Below, in pieces: positions 19,442-29,393 of a stretch of DNA of 64,000 bases. The notes under the pieces were generated by a model. The model searched no databases. It saw nothing but the letters and a program-made list of their open reading frames with translations, and was not told where the DNA came from. Source of the DNA: Vibrio rhizosphaerae (GTDB lineage Bacteria > Pseudomonadota > Gammaproteobacteria > Enterobacterales > Vibrionaceae); NCBI RefSeq assembly GCF_024347095.1, contig NZ_AP024903.1, positions 1,860,001-1,924,000 of the forward strand, given 5' to 3'. Position numbers and translations under genes: made by a program. The stretch's first letter is position 1; every line of letters starts with the position of its first letter.

Positions 19442-20488
19442 TTAAGGCTTTTTCACCAGTGCAAGCACTCTCGAAACAATCGCTTTTCTGACACGGGTCA
19501 GTTTCGCTTTCCGCTCAGGAACCCATGGCAATGGCCGCAGTAGTGTGACCGCCTGAAGTCCTAGACGTGCGGTAAGAATCCCAACCCCGACCCCTTGCCC
19601 GGCCCGGGCTGATATTTTTCCGGCCAGTCCTGCCGAAAGCAGGTCGGTTCCGGCATCAATGGCAATTTCACTGGCACCGGCAGCGGCCATGTTGACAAAC
19701 ATGGTTCGCAATAACCGGATCCGTGACCAATAACCCAGCCGCACGCCGTACAAATCAGACAGCCGGTTAATCATCGCCAGATTACGCCACGCCACCAACA
19801 ACATATCGGTGATCGCCAACGGGCTGACCGCAACGAGTGCAGCAGATTCAGTGGCATAGCGGGAAATCAGCTGGATCGCTTTGTCATCAAGATGCTTGAG
19901 GACAAAGACATCAAATAAGGCCAAAACTTCCCCATCGTTGTACGCTGCATTCAGATGCTTTTCCCATTCAGCCACATGCTGAGATTCAATCGCCGGCGCT
20001 GAACCATTCGAGCCCGCCTCATCAATCATTTTACGGCATAATTCCGTCGCCTGACCGACACGCTGTGACTGAATCAAGGCTTCGGCTTCCGCTTGGCGAG
20101 TGAAGTGTTTTCGCAATGAGCGCAGCGTGAACCACTCTTTCAGCAACTGGCTGAGGCCAACGCCGGCGATCGCTGTCACCAGCGCCGCCCATCCCAGTGT
20201 TAACCATTCACCGTTCTGATATGCCGCCGTAATCGTGTCAACAGCTTGCCAACCGACGAGACCAATAAAAGCACTGCCACTCAGTCGCCAGAACCAAGGG
20301 GATTGATTCCGGGGCCGAATCACTGTGTCGAGATCGACGTCATCTGATTCAGTCAGTAACGATGGTGACACCGATTCAGGTGTAAATGTGGCCTCATCAA
20401 ACTGCTGTTGCGCCAACAGCGATGCGGTTTTGTCATGTGAGGATTCCAAATCTTGTTGAAAGACTCGTTTCGGTTGATAAGGTGTCAT
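19442..20488 (-). CDS. ycjF: Inner-membrane protein YcjF (UPF0283)
   Basis: 348 residues. Two membrane segments near residues 70-90 and 97-117 (FIGLVGWQAVDTI and ALVTAIAGVGLSQLL) follow a soluble N-terminal tail; the C-terminal domain carries LSDLYGVRLGYWSRIRLLR, typical of the TIGR01620 family. The ATG overlaps the ycjX stop (ATGA), so translation is coupled. In E. coli ycjX and ycjF are induced with the phage-shock genes and sit beside tyrR; the same order is kept here but without psp genes in the window. Confidence 0.92.
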   Translation of the reverse strand: MTPYQPKRVFQQDLESSHDKTASLLAQQQFDEATFTPESVSPSLLTESDDVDLDTVIRPRNQSPWFWRLSGSAFIGLVGWQAVDTITAAYQNGEWLTLGWAALVTAIAGVGLSQLLKEWFTLRSLRKHFTRQAEAEALIQSQRVGQATELCRKMIDEAGSNGSAPAIESQHVAEWEKHLNAAYNDGEVLALFDVFVLKHLDDKAIQLISRYATESAALVAVSPLAITDMLLVAWRNLAMINRLSDLYGVRLGYWSRIRLLRTMFVNMAAAGASEIAIDAGTDLLSAGLAGKISARAGQGVGVGILTARLGLQAVTLLRPLPWVPERKAKLTRVRKAIVSRVLALVKKP

Positions 20489-21933
20489 CGCAATTTATCT
20501 CCGATTAAATACTCCAGTACCGTATCCAGACGAATATGAGGAAGCGGCTGCCGGGAGTCAGATATCTGTGGGCGGAATTCGGTAAAATCAAACTGCTGTG
20601 ATTGCCAAAATGCCGGGGATGGGAGTTTGTCCGGGACTTCTCCCGGGAACAGGGTGACATTGTCTCCGCTAAGTGTCGTCCCCTGAATCGCGTGCATACG
20701 CCCTTCCGGTGCTGAGATATATCCAGCTTGTGTCGCCTGAACAGACGCTAAAGTCATACATTCCATCGCCACATTGTCATAAGCGACATCCTGCCAGACC
20801 GGCTGAATCATCTGATTCAGCAAATGCAGCAAATGGACATGTTGGTCCGGTGTCACATGATCGGCCTTGGTGGCAGCAAACAGCACCTTATCGATTTTTG
20901 GGGAAAACAGCCGGGACAACAAACCACTCCGGCCATATTTAAAGCTTTGCAACAGCTGTACCAACGCATGTTGCATATCGACAAATGCATCATGTCCGGC
21001 GTTAAGCGGACTCAGGCAATCCACCAACACCACTTGACGATCAAACGTGGAAAAATATTCCCGGTAAAAGTGGCGCACCACCTTGGTCTGATACTCGTGG
21101 TAACGCGCTTTGAGCATGTCATAGTTGGTGATATGCCGTTGTGACCGTGAACGCCGAGCCCCCTGTTCCTCGGGCGGGAAACACGGAAAGAACTGCAAGA
21201 CCGGCGCACCGGCCAGTTCTCCCGGTAAAACAAAACGCCCCGGCTGTACCCAGTGAAATCCTTCCGCTTTACAACGGTGCAGGTACGTGGTGTATATGGT
21301 TGCAATGTCTGCCAGTCGTTGCTCATCGGCTTCGGCATTCAGATCCAGAGCCTGACTCTGTTCCAGCCACGCCTCAGCCAACGCATTTCTGTGACCGCTG
21401 AGCTGTTGAATCTGCTGTGCTGACCACTGTTCATAGCTCATCTCTAATAACGGTAAATCGAGTAGCCACTCTCCCGGGTAGTCGATCAAATCAATCGACA
21501 ATGTCAGCGACTTACCCAGAAGACGTTTACTTCGTTTTGCCGGTCGGTATTTAACCGCAACTCTTGTTTCGCTGACATCCCGGGTAGGCTCCGGCCAAAA
21601 CGGAGGCTGGTGCTGAATCGCAGAGATCGCCTTTTCATAGTCAAAGCGAGAGACCATCAAATTGCGTTGCGGAATCCGTTTGGTGCCGATAATACGTTGT
21701 TGTTGACTCGCAGCCAGAAAAGGCAAATGGCGATGTGTCGAAAGATACTGAATTTGATTGAGCAATGAGGTGATAAAAGCCGTTTTTCCGGCCCGCGACA
21801 ATCCTGTGACCGCGATTTTGATATTCGCGTCCAACCCTCGCTGAATCAATTCCGAAACATCCTGACCAATCTGTCGCATCGATACCACCTTTATTCTTTT
21901 AAGCGATTGTTGCAAATCATGCCTGTTCGTCAT
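20485..21933 (-). CDS. ycjX: YcjX-like GTPase (DUF463)
   Basis: 482 residues from the ATG at 21933 (GAGG upstream); a TTG at 21942 would add three residues. The P-loop GLSRAGKT is at residues 44-51, and DLIDYPGEWLLDLPLL is a switch-II-like region, followed by LVDCLSPLNAG and FAATKADHVTP, the last serving as the nucleotide base-recognition NKxD-like motif. Members bind GTP and are linked to envelope stress. First gene of the ycjX-ycjF operon. Confidence 0.93.
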   Translation of the reverse strand: MTNRHDLQQSLKRIKVVSMRQIGQDVSELIQRGLDANIKIAVTGLSRAGKTAFITSLLNQIQYLSTHRHLPFLAASQQQRIIGTKRIPQRNLMVSRFDYEKAISAIQHQPPFWPEPTRDVSETRVAVKYRPAKRSKRLLGKSLTLSIDLIDYPGEWLLDLPLLEMSYEQWSAQQIQQLSGHRNALAEAWLEQSQALDLNAEADEQRLADIATIYTTYLHRCKAEGFHWVQPGRFVLPGELAGAPVLQFFPCFPPEEQGARRSRSQRHITNYDMLKARYHEYQTKVVRHFYREYFSTFDRQVVLVDCLSPLNAGHDAFVDMQHALVQLLQSFKYGRSGLLSRLFSPKIDKVLFAATKADHVTPDQHVHLLHLLNQMIQPVWQDVAYDNVAMECMTLASVQATQAGYISAPEGRMHAIQGTTLSGDNVTLFPGEVPDKLPSPAFWQSQQFDFTEFRPQISDSRQPLPHIRLDTVLEYLIGDKLR

Positions 21934-21944
21934 TGGCGTCAATC

Positions 21945-21976
21945 CTCATGAACGACAATTCTCATGAACGACAATG
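21945..21976. repeat. 16-bp tandem duplication at the ycjX start
   Basis: CTCATGAACGACAATT (21945-21960) is immediately followed by CTCATGAACGACAATG, one mismatch. The first copy contains the likely ribosome-binding region of ycjX (read on the minus strand), so the duplication sits in the 5' leader. Confidence 0.8.
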
Positions 21977-22012
21977 ACAGACCCAAGCCATCTAAAATAC
22001 AGTGCTGAACAA

Positions 22013-22387
22013 TCAGGATGACGGGGACTGGTTCAGTCCGAGCGCCCGTTGCATGCGTTGACTCAGCCCCAATGAAACGATTCGGTAAGACTCGGTCAGA
22101 TAATAACGCAACGCTTCATCCGTTTCGGCTGTACTGTGATCATGCTGTATCCACTTCATCCCGCGGGAAGCAAAGTAAGGCGCAGGTCTGTATCCCGGAT
22201 GCTCGCTTAAAAAATCAAAATTCAGCACCGAGGTCTTAAACGTAAACGCCGGCTGCCCCTCGCGATTCAAACTCCCGATGGCGAACACCTTCCCACCGAT
22301 CTTCCAGACATGAGAATGGTGCCACTGCACCACATAAGTCGTCGCAGGTAATGCATGACAGAATGCATTGTACTCATCTAAAGTCAT
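22013..22387 (-). CDS. MmcQ/YjbR-family protein
   Basis: 124 residues. The YjbR/CyaY-like fold is recognised from MTLDEYNAFCHALPATT, HVWKIGGKVFAIGS, FKTSVLNFDFLSEHPGYRPAPYF-type core and a C-terminal helix with YYLTESYRIVSLGLSQRMQ. These cytoplasmic proteins are common and small; a DNA-binding role has been proposed for homologues but the function is unsettled. It stands alone, divergent from the EamA transporter gene. Confidence 0.85.
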   Translation of the reverse strand: MTLDEYNAFCHALPATTYVVQWHHSHVWKIGGKVFAIGSLNREGQPAFTFKTSVLNFDFLSEHPGYRPAPYFASRGMKWIQHDHSTAETDEALRYYLTESYRIVSLGLSQRMQRALGLNQSPSS

Positions 22388-22522
22388 AAAAAATACATCT
22401 CAAACTGAACAGCTATCCATTGGCGATCAACCAGCAAAAAGAGAGACAAATCACGCTAACCAAGCTAAAATGCGATGTCTCTCTTTTGTCCAATCTTCTG
22501 ACCAATATAAGCTGTTATAAAA

Positions 22523-23416
22523 ATGAAATCATCCCAACAACCGATTTTTCCCATCGGTGTCCGATTTATGTTTCTGTCTGCTTTAGGATTTGCCCTGATG
22601 ACGGCATGTGTCAAATCAGCCAGTCAGTATGGCATTCCCGTTTTCGAGATTGTTGCTGCCCGGGCACTGGTTTCTCTGGTCATCAGTTATGCCGATGTCA
22701 AACGTAAAAAAATTTCCGTCTGGGGCCACAATAAACCGCTGCTGTTTGCACGCGGCGCTGTCGGTACGGTCGCACTGATGTGCGTCTATTATTCCGTGAC
22801 CACCCTGCCTCTGGCTGAAGCAACCATTTTACAGTATATCCATCCGGTATTTACCGCCCTGTTAGCAGTGTTTTTCTTGAAAGAACGGGTTCAGCCGGCC
22901 ACGATCATCTGTATTGTGACCTGCCTGCTCGGACTTTACTTTATCTTACAGTCCGATATGTCTTCCGCGTCGTCGACCCCGCTCCCTTTATTGAGTGTCG
23001 CATTCGCGCTCATGGGGGCACTCGGCAGTTCTGTAGCTTATGTTATTGTCAAAAAACTGAGTCCGACCGAAGACAGCTCAGTCATTATTTTTTATTTCCC
23101 GCTGGTTGCACTGCCAATCGCATCTTTACTCATTGGTGATGATTTTGTCTGGCCTGATTTTAATCTCACTATTTTGCTGATTTTAGTCGGTGTGTTCACA
23201 CAGGTGGGGCAATACGGGCTGACCAAAGCGATGCAAACACAAGATGCAGGCCGAGCCTCCGCATTTGCGTATGTACAAATCGTCATTTCTGTCTTGCTCG
23301 GTATCGCGGTGTTTGATGAAATTCCATCGCTCTGGACGTTGATCGGCGGCATCCTCATTGTTTCCGGTGCGCTGATTAATCTGTTCGGACAGCGTCTCAG
23401 ACTCGCTCGGTGCTGA
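22523..23416 (+). CDS. EamA/DMT-family transporter
   Basis: 297 residues, ten predicted membrane segments in two EamA repeats of about 140 residues. Repeat 1 contains LPLAEATILQYIHPVFTALL and FLKERV; repeat 2 contains GQYGLTKAMQTQDAGRASAF and FDEIPSLWTLIGGILIVSG, the standard DMT signatures. These exporters move metabolites or amino acids across the inner membrane; the substrate cannot be inferred. The ATG at 22523 lacks a strong ribosome site. Confidence 0.9.
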   Translation: MKSSQQPIFPIGVRFMFLSALGFALMTACVKSASQYGIPVFEIVAARALVSLVISYADVKRKKISVWGHNKPLLFARGAVGTVALMCVYYSVTTLPLAEATILQYIHPVFTALLAVFFLKERVQPATIICIVTCLLGLYFILQSDMSSASSTPLPLLSVAFALMGALGSSVAYVIVKKLSPTEDSSVIIFYFPLVALPIASLLIGDDFVWPDFNLTILLILVGVFTQVGQYGLTKAMQTQDAGRASAFAYVQIVISVLLGIAVFDEIPSLWTLIGGILIVSGALINLFGQRLRLARC

Positions 23417-23563
23417 TCGTCATTGCAGCAAAAAACATCGATGCGTTGCCAACAATATCCTTGTGAGGGGAATATGAATTTTTCCCCTCGCTAACGGGTG
23501 ACAGCATCGCTATGATGGTAACACGAAGCGGAGGATATCCCTCAGGATCATCAAGGACATCTT

Positions 23564-24202
23564 ATGAGATTGATTGCCCTGGCTGTGTTGTTACTGAACC
23601 TACCCACATTCACTCATGCAACAGAATCAGCGACAGCGACATGGTCCATCTATAAAGAGCATGGCAACGTCAGAGTATACAGTCACAAAACGGCAGCCGA
23701 CCATCTGGAAGTCAAAGCTGTCGCCGTTGTTCAAGCCATTCCCGGTGCATTAGTTGCCTTATTGCATGATGCACAACGTGGTCCCGAATGGATTGCCAAC
23801 TGCCGCCGTGTCGTGATTGAAACTAAGTCCGACCATGAACGAATCATCCATGTTTATTACAGTGCGCCTTGGCCTGTTGAAGATCGGGACATGGTCATTG
23901 ATTCCGTCATTCACTATGATCCGCAAGCCCGAAAAATCACGATTAGCGTACAAGATGTGGGTGAGCAATACCCTCTTGAACGCGGTTATGTGCGCATGAA
24001 ACATGTGAGTGGAGAATGGCAAGCCATTCAACTGAATCACCAGCAGACTCAGATCTCGTATCAAGGTCAGGGCAGTGCTGCTGGTCATATGCCGCTATGG
24101 CTGGAAAATAAACTCTTGTTGAGCTCGACTTATGAAACGTTCCTCAATATGGCGGCGGTGATCGAAGAAGCCGTCTATCAGATCCCGCCCCCTCATCCAT
24201 GA
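23564..24202 (+). CDS. Secreted START-domain lipid-binding-like protein
   Basis: 212 residues with a signal peptide (MRLIALAVLLLNLPTFTHA). The rest is a START/SRPBCC fold: WSIYKEHGNVRVYSHK at the N-terminus, LLHDAQRGPEWIANCRR, YYSAPWPVEDRDMV and a long C-terminal helix (TYETFLNMAAVIEEAVYQI). Such proteins form a hydrophobic pocket and are expected in the periplasm. Ligand unknown. A good ribosome site AAGGACATCTT precedes the ATG. Confidence 0.85.
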   Translation: MRLIALAVLLLNLPTFTHATESATATWSIYKEHGNVRVYSHKTAADHLEVKAVAVVQAIPGALVALLHDAQRGPEWIANCRRVVIETKSDHERIIHVYYSAPWPVEDRDMVIDSVIHYDPQARKITISVQDVGEQYPLERGYVRMKHVSGEWQAIQLNHQQTQISYQGQGSAAGHMPLWLENKLLLSSTYETFLNMAAVIEEAVYQIPPPHP

Positions 24203-24224
24203 GGCTCAGACACAAATCCAATCA

Positions 24225-24419
24225 CTAGCCAAGCCATAACCGGTCATGGGATGTTGCGGAGGGTGCTGAAACAGACACCTGTTCAGAGATCTGCTCTTGT
24301 TCTTGTGACTCATCATCGTCAGCAGAAGAAAACAGATAGGTCAGAAATCCGACGCTCGCCATATAGAGACTGGCAGCAATAATCGCGGCAATCAGGATGA
24401 TTTTTTTTAACCACTGCAT
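24225..24419 (-). CDS. Small single-pass membrane protein
   Basis: 64 residues from the ATG at 24419, which has GAG seven bases upstream; the open frame extends upstream without support. One membrane segment (LKKIILIAAIIAASLYMASVG, residues about 4-24) is followed by TYLFSS and an acidic tail (DDDESQEQEQISEQ). No family recognised. Convergent with the START gene, 22 bp away. Confidence 0.6.
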   Translation of the reverse strand: MQWLKKIILIAAIIAASLYMASVGFLTYLFSSADDDESQEQEQISEQVSVSAPSATSHDRLWLG

Positions 24420-24762
24420 GGTTATTCTCGTAAAATAAAAATCGGTAGCAAACCATACCAAACTGGATAAAAATTGAAAGTGTTTCGTCATGTCAGACAA
24501 CGATACGACACAGATTTTATGAAAAACCTGTCACAATCTGTCACATAGCCAGCCACCAATAGTCCATCTTATTGACACTGCTCATTTTATAATTAAATCA
24601 TAGGTATTTTCACTGAACAGATATTGATATATAGATGATAAAATCCCTGAGCATATTGATGAGTACAATAAATAACGAGTACTACAACACTCTTTAATCA
24701 ATAGATGATCCAACATCGTTCTTCCGAAAATTACGAAGTTATTATTTAACGGAATATAAAAA
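24420..24762. other. AT-rich intergenic region
   Basis: 343 bp between the divergent small membrane protein and lipoprotein genes. It is AT-rich, presumably contains both promoters, and shows no open frame worth listing and no clear structured element. Confidence 0.5.
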
Positions 24763-25473
24763 ATGAAAAAAATAATTGGCAGTACCATATTAATCGTCTC
24801 ACTCGTTGGCTGCGGTGGCTCCGATGGGGATGGTAAAAACGCCCTCGTCAATTACCAGTCCAATGGTTCAGGATTCAGTGATATCACCGATGGCTTCGAT
24901 ATCACCGTTCACTTATATAATCTGTTGGATGAAGACAAGATAGAAAAAGACCATGCCACGATCACATTCGACATTAACAATAATTCCACATTTGATGATG
25001 GCGATATTCGGATTAAAGTCGGCAATACATCAGGCATCCCCAATGTTTACTATGAGACGGGCTGGACTGTCGGTGACTTTATTGTCGAATATAACAAAGC
25101 CGGAACGATCTTGTCCGTACGGCCAAACAGCGGTGTTATTGTGGGCGGGAGTAATATTCTGACCAACGATATTGGCTCAGTCTCCTACAGACTCACCACA
25201 TTCAACGATACGTTTGTCAGTAATCATCTGATATTCAGAATCAACCGGGCCTTTACTTCAAGCGATGCAGACGCCCCGCTGGTCAAACAAAGTCTGAATA
25301 AAATTTCCAGTGCGACCCCATTTAATATTGAATTCAGTGATGGCGTCAGCAGTGCAGATTATATTCCCGGTAAAGATGTATTCAGCCAAGGTACATTTAC
25401 CGATAGCAAAGATGATTACACTGGTAATAATAATCAAGTGGATCTGAAGTCAATCAATATCAGCAATATCTGA
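24763..25473 (+). CDS. Hypothetical lipoprotein
   Basis: 236 residues. A lipoprotein signal peptide is clear: [17 protein letters not shown] with the lipobox LVGC (Cys17) followed by GGSDGDGK; residue +2 is Gly, so outer-membrane sorting is expected. The body is beta-rich and Asp/Asn-rich (DINNNSTFDDGDIRIKVG resembles a calcium-binding loop). No family recognised. The gene ends ahead of a bidirectional terminator shared with fumA. Confidence 0.7.
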   Translation: MKKIIGSTILIVSLVGCGGSDGDGKNALVNYQSNGSGFSDITDGFDITVHLYNLLDEDKIEKDHATITFDINNNSTFDDGDIRIKVGNTSGIPNVYYETGWTVGDFIVEYNKAGTILSVRPNSGVIVGGSNILTNDIGSVSYRLTTFNDTFVSNHLIFRINRAFTSSDADAPLVKQSLNKISSATPFNIEFSDGVSSADYIPGKDVFSQGTFTDSKDDYTGNNNQVDLKSINISNI

Positions 25474-25518
25474 CCATTCCGATGTGAGTGATATATCTTG
25501 AAACAGGGTTCTCCCCCG

Positions 25519-25553
25519 AAAAAAAGCCTCTGTTTAGTTCAGAGGCTTTTTTT
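25519..25553. terminator. Bidirectional rho-independent terminator
   Basis: Perfect 14-bp stem of A7-GCCTCTG / CAGAGGC-T7 with loop TTTAGTT. It carries a T-run in both directions and serves the convergent lipoprotein gene and fumA. Confidence 0.95.
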
Positions 25554-25569
25554 GCTGACAGCAAAGTGT

Positions 25570-27084
25570 TTATTGCTCGGCTTCTGCGATTTTCACTTTC
25601 CAGACATCCGGACCGGTCTGGTGCGCATTGACACCATGTGAATCAACCGCCACAGTCACCGGCATATCTTCGACTTCAAATTCGTAGATGGCTTCCATCC
25701 CTAGGTCTTCGAATGCCACAACCCGCGCTTTCTTAATCGCTTTTGCCACTAAGTAAGCGGCACCACCGACGGCCATCAGATAGACCGCCTGATGGTTTTT
25801 GATCGATTCAACCGTAGCAGCACCGCGCTCAGCTTTACCAATCATACCCATCACGCCGACATCTTCCAGCATCATATCCGTGAACTTGTCCATCCGTGTT
25901 GAGGTTGTCGGCCCTGCCGGCCCGACGACTTCATCACCCACGGCATCAACCGGCCCGACGTAATAGATAAACTTACCTTTCAGATCCACCCCGTCCGGCA
26001 AACCTTCCCCATTGCTTAACATGGTTTGAATCCGTTTATGGGCCGCATCGCGTCCGGTCAGAATTTTGCCGGACAACAGCAGGGTTTCGCCACTCTTCCA
26101 TTGACGGACATCTTCTTTGGTCACCTGATCAAGATTCACACGACGTGTATTTTCACCGGCTTCCCATGTAATATCCGGCCAGTCTTCCAATTTTGGTGGC
26201 ACAAACTCAGCCGGTCCGTTGCCATCTAATGTGAAATGGATATGACGCGTTGCCGCACAGTTCGGAATCAGACAAACCGGCTTCGATGCCGCATGAGTCG
26301 GGGCAGTTTTGATCTTCACATCAACAACGGTGGTTAATCCGCCTAAACCTTGCGCACCAATACCTAAACGATTCACCCGGTTGAAGATATCCAGACGCAA
26401 CTCTTCTTCGGCATTTTGCGGGCCGCGATCAATCAGCTCTTGAATATCAATATGTTCCATCAGGGATTCTTTGGCCAGTACAGCCGCTTTCTCTGCCGTC
26501 CCACCGATACCGATGCCCAGCATACCCGGCGGACACCAGCCAGCGCCCATCGCGGGGAGTGTTTTTTCAACCCATTCAGCAATATCATCTGACGGATTGA
26601 GCATCACCATTTTCGTTTTGTTTTCAGAACCACCGCCTTTGGCAGCAATCTGGATTTCAACCTGATCACCGGGAACCATATTGATATGAACAACAGCCGG
26701 TGTGTTGTCACGGCTGTTGATCCGTTTTCCCGCAGGATCGTGCAATACAGAGGCCCGAAGTGGATTTTCCGGATTGGTATATGCCTGACGAACCCCTTCA
26801 TCAACCATTTGCTGAACGGTCATATCACCTTCCCACTGAACATTCATACCGATATTGACAAAACACGTCACAATACCGGTATCCTGACAGATCGGACGAT
26901 GCCCTTCCGCAGCCATGCGCGAATTAATCAGAATTTGAGCGATCGCATCTTTCGCAGCCTGACTTTCTTCGCGGTCATAGGCTTTCTTTAACGCCTGAAC
27001 AAAATCAAGCGGATGGTAATAAGAGATATACTGAAGCGCATCAGCCACACTACTGATGACATCTTCTTTTCGAATTAGCGTCAT
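25570..27084 (-). CDS. fumA: Class I fumarate hydratase (iron-sulfur)
   Basis: 504 residues. Interconverts fumarate and malate with a [4Fe-4S] cluster. N-terminal half: HRPICQDTGIVTCFVNIG with a cluster cysteine, AKGGGSENKTKM, GIGIGGTAEKAA. C-terminal half: GPTTSTRMDKF and a final HGVNAHQTGP. ATG has GAGGTAAGCA upstream. Single-gene unit with its own terminator. Whether it is orthologous to FumA or FumB cannot be told. Confidence 0.94.
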   Translation of the reverse strand: MTLIRKEDVISSVADALQYISYYHPLDFVQALKKAYDREESQAAKDAIAQILINSRMAAEGHRPICQDTGIVTCFVNIGMNVQWEGDMTVQQMVDEGVRQAYTNPENPLRASVLHDPAGKRINSRDNTPAVVHINMVPGDQVEIQIAAKGGGSENKTKMVMLNPSDDIAEWVEKTLPAMGAGWCPPGMLGIGIGGTAEKAAVLAKESLMEHIDIQELIDRGPQNAEEELRLDIFNRVNRLGIGAQGLGGLTTVVDVKIKTAPTHAASKPVCLIPNCAATRHIHFTLDGNGPAEFVPPKLEDWPDITWEAGENTRRVNLDQVTKEDVRQWKSGETLLLSGKILTGRDAAHKRIQTMLSNGEGLPDGVDLKGKFIYYVGPVDAVGDEVVGPAGPTTSTRMDKFTDMMLEDVGVMGMIGKAERGAATVESIKNHQAVYLMAVGGAAYLVAKAIKKARVVAFEDLGMEAIYEFEVEDMPVTVAVDSHGVNAHQTGPDVWKVKIAEAEQ

Positions 27085-27285
27085 TGCTTACCTCATTTTA
27101 TTTATGCTTCCGGAGTCATTTCAGGCGACAGAATATGAGACTGTCGCGCATCAAAAACTGTCATTTACCGGAGATTTCACGGGCTTATATTACTTATAGT
27201 TACTGCTTTTTATGATACTCTTGGTTGCACCAACAAGCTATGCGACGATCGGACTTTTCGTCACAGTTTATACAAATGAACAACC

Positions 27286-28650
27286 ATGAAGAATGCAACT
27301 GACCGAGATATTGAACACAAATCACTCATCTATCACCCCCGGCTCGCTATCGAGTATTTTGCTCGTATTGAGCATCTGCCTTGGTCGATGTTACTGCGTT
27401 CTCCGGCAGAACATGTCGATAGTCGCTACGATATTCTTGTTGCCCGGCCCGTTGCCACGTTAAAGACATACGGCGCGGTGACCGAGATTCAAACTGAAGA
27501 CGGTCAAACCGAATCCCCCGATGATCCGTTTGAGCTGTTGACACGCTACCAAAATCAATATCTCCCTGCGCTCGATGAAATAACCGTCTTCCCTTTCGTT
27601 GGCGGCGCGCTGGGTTATTTTGCCTATGATTTGGGGCGGCGTATCGAGCAATTACCCGCACAGGCGGTGCAGGACATCCCCCTGCCGGAAATGGCCGTGG
27701 GTATTTATACTTGGGCACTGGTTGTTGATCATCAGCAGCAAACGGCAGCATTGGTTGGGATCGGAACAGACGCGGCTGAGCAATGGCTCGATGCACAGCA
27801 AACCACAGAACAGTCCCCGTTTCATTTGACGTCAGACTGGCAAGCCAACATGACTGAGCATGAGTACCACGATAAAATCAACGCAATTCATGACTATCTG
27901 GGTGCCGGTGACTGCTATCAAGTCAACCTGACGCAACGTTTCCAAGCTGGTTATACGGGCAGTGAATGGCAAGCCTATCAACGACTGGAACATGAAAATC
28001 GTGCACCGTTTTCGGCTTACCTTCGGATTGAAGACGGGGTCATTTTAAGTATTTCTCCGGAGCGTTTTCTACACTATAAAGTGCCGGTAATTGAGACCAA
28101 ACCGATTAAGGGAACGATGCCTCGCAGCGCTGATCAAGCCCTTGACCAGCAGTATGCGCAGACCTTAGCCGCATCGGAAAAAAATCAGTCCGAGAACCTG
28201 ATGATTGTCGATTTATTACGCAACGATATTGGCCGGGTGGCAAAACCGGGCAGTGTCCATGTTCCCCATTTATTCGCGATTGAAAGTTTTCCGGCGGTTC
28301 ACCATTTGGTCAGTACCATCAAAGCCGAGTTGGATGCACGTTATACATCAGCAGATTTGCTGCGCGCCTGTTTTCCGGGCGGATCGATTACCGGAGCTCC
28401 GAAAATCCGGGCGATGGAAATCATCGAAGAACTGGAACCTCAGCGCAGAAGTGTGTATTGCGGCAGTATCGGCTATATCAGCCGTGATGGTCAGATGGAT
28501 ACCAGCATTACGATTCGTACCCTGATTGCGACCAACCAGCAACTTTACGTCTGGGCCGGTGGCGGTATCGTCGCCGATAGTGAACCTGCCAGCGAATATC
28601 AGGAAACATTCGATAAACTGAGTCGAATATTACCGGTCTTATCGTCATAA
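27286..28650 (+). CDS. pabB: Aminodeoxychorismate synthase component I PabB
   Basis: 454 residues, as in E. coli (453). Converts chorismate and ammonia to 4-amino-4-deoxychorismate for folate synthesis. The PIKGTMPRS motif with its active-site lysine is near residue 265, NLMIVDLLRNDIGR near 305, CFPGGSITGAPKIRAMEII near 363, and AGGGIVADSEPASEYQET near 425. PIKGT rather than PIAGT separates it from anthranilate synthase. nudL follows 21 bp downstream, probably in the same operon, an arrangement also seen in E. coli. Confidence 0.94.
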   Translation: MKNATDRDIEHKSLIYHPRLAIEYFARIEHLPWSMLLRSPAEHVDSRYDILVARPVATLKTYGAVTEIQTEDGQTESPDDPFELLTRYQNQYLPALDEITVFPFVGGALGYFAYDLGRRIEQLPAQAVQDIPLPEMAVGIYTWALVVDHQQQTAALVGIGTDAAEQWLDAQQTTEQSPFHLTSDWQANMTEHEYHDKINAIHDYLGAGDCYQVNLTQRFQAGYTGSEWQAYQRLEHENRAPFSAYLRIEDGVILSISPERFLHYKVPVIETKPIKGTMPRSADQALDQQYAQTLAASEKNQSENLMIVDLLRNDIGRVAKPGSVHVPHLFAIESFPAVHHLVSTIKAELDARYTSADLLRACFPGGSITGAPKIRAMEIIEELEPQRRSVYCGSIGYISRDGQMDTSITIRTLIATNQQLYVWAGGGIVADSEPASEYQETFDKLSRILPVLSS

Positions 28651-28671
28651 TCTGCCATTACGAGACTAAAA

Positions 28672-29268
28672 ATGCACCTGACCCGAACAACCATCTTAAG
28701 AGATTTTCAACTCCGTCAACCCAGCGACTATGCCTCAGAATCGTTGTCGCGGACCAGACATCTTTCCGGGCAAAACTTACGCAAAGCCGCGGTATTGGTT
28801 GCTTTCGTTGAACGTCCCACCGGATTAAATGTCATTTTTACCAAACGTGCGGCACATCTGAAACATCACCCGAGTCAGGTCAGCTTTCCCGGCGGCAAAT
28901 GTGAACAGTGGGATGAATCAGTCTACGCAACCGCGCTGCGGGAAGCACATGAAGAGATCGGTCTGACTCAACAGCAAGTTGAATTAATTGGCTGCCTGCC
29001 GGAATTAAAAACCGTCAGCCGCTTTTCCGTGACACCGGTTGTGGCGTTTGCCTCTCCCCACTACCAAGTCACCATCGATCCCAATGAAGTTGCAGAAGTC
29101 TTTGAAGTTCCGGCGGATTATTTACTCCATCCCCGAAATCTTCACCATGCCACATTTGTCCTGAAAAATGCCCGCCACCGGGTATTTGCGATCCCTTACC
29201 AACGGCATTTTATCTGGGGGGCGACGGCTCAGATCGTTCATGCTCTACAAAAACAACTCATCATTTGA
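28672..29268 (+). CDS. nudL: Nudix CoA pyrophosphatase NudL
   Basis: 198 residues. UPF0035 Nudix hydrolase hydrolysing CoA and its thioesters. The motif ahead of the Nudix box, HLKHHPSQVSFPGGK, is the UPF0035 signature; the box continues ALREAHEEIGL near residues 90-100. Cytoplasmic. Follows pabB closely. Confidence 0.9.
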   Translation: MHLTRTTILRDFQLRQPSDYASESLSRTRHLSGQNLRKAAVLVAFVERPTGLNVIFTKRAAHLKHHPSQVSFPGGKCEQWDESVYATALREAHEEIGLTQQQVELIGCLPELKTVSRFSVTPVVAFASPHYQVTIDPNEVAEVFEVPADYLLHPRNLHHATFVLKNARHRVFAIPYQRHFIWGATAQIVHALQKQLII

Positions 29269-29393
29269 TCTCTAGTAGAAATCAAGGCGCATATATAGTA
29301 TAAACTGCGGCACATCAATAAGTTACCTATCACACTTTCATTTTTGGAAAGCATGATTAAACTCATTTAATCCAGATAATTGGAAATCGCCCC

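Noticed and set aside
27347..27796. 149-codon minus-strand frame opposite pabB
   Set aside because: Arg/Pro-rich antisense shadow of a conserved gene.
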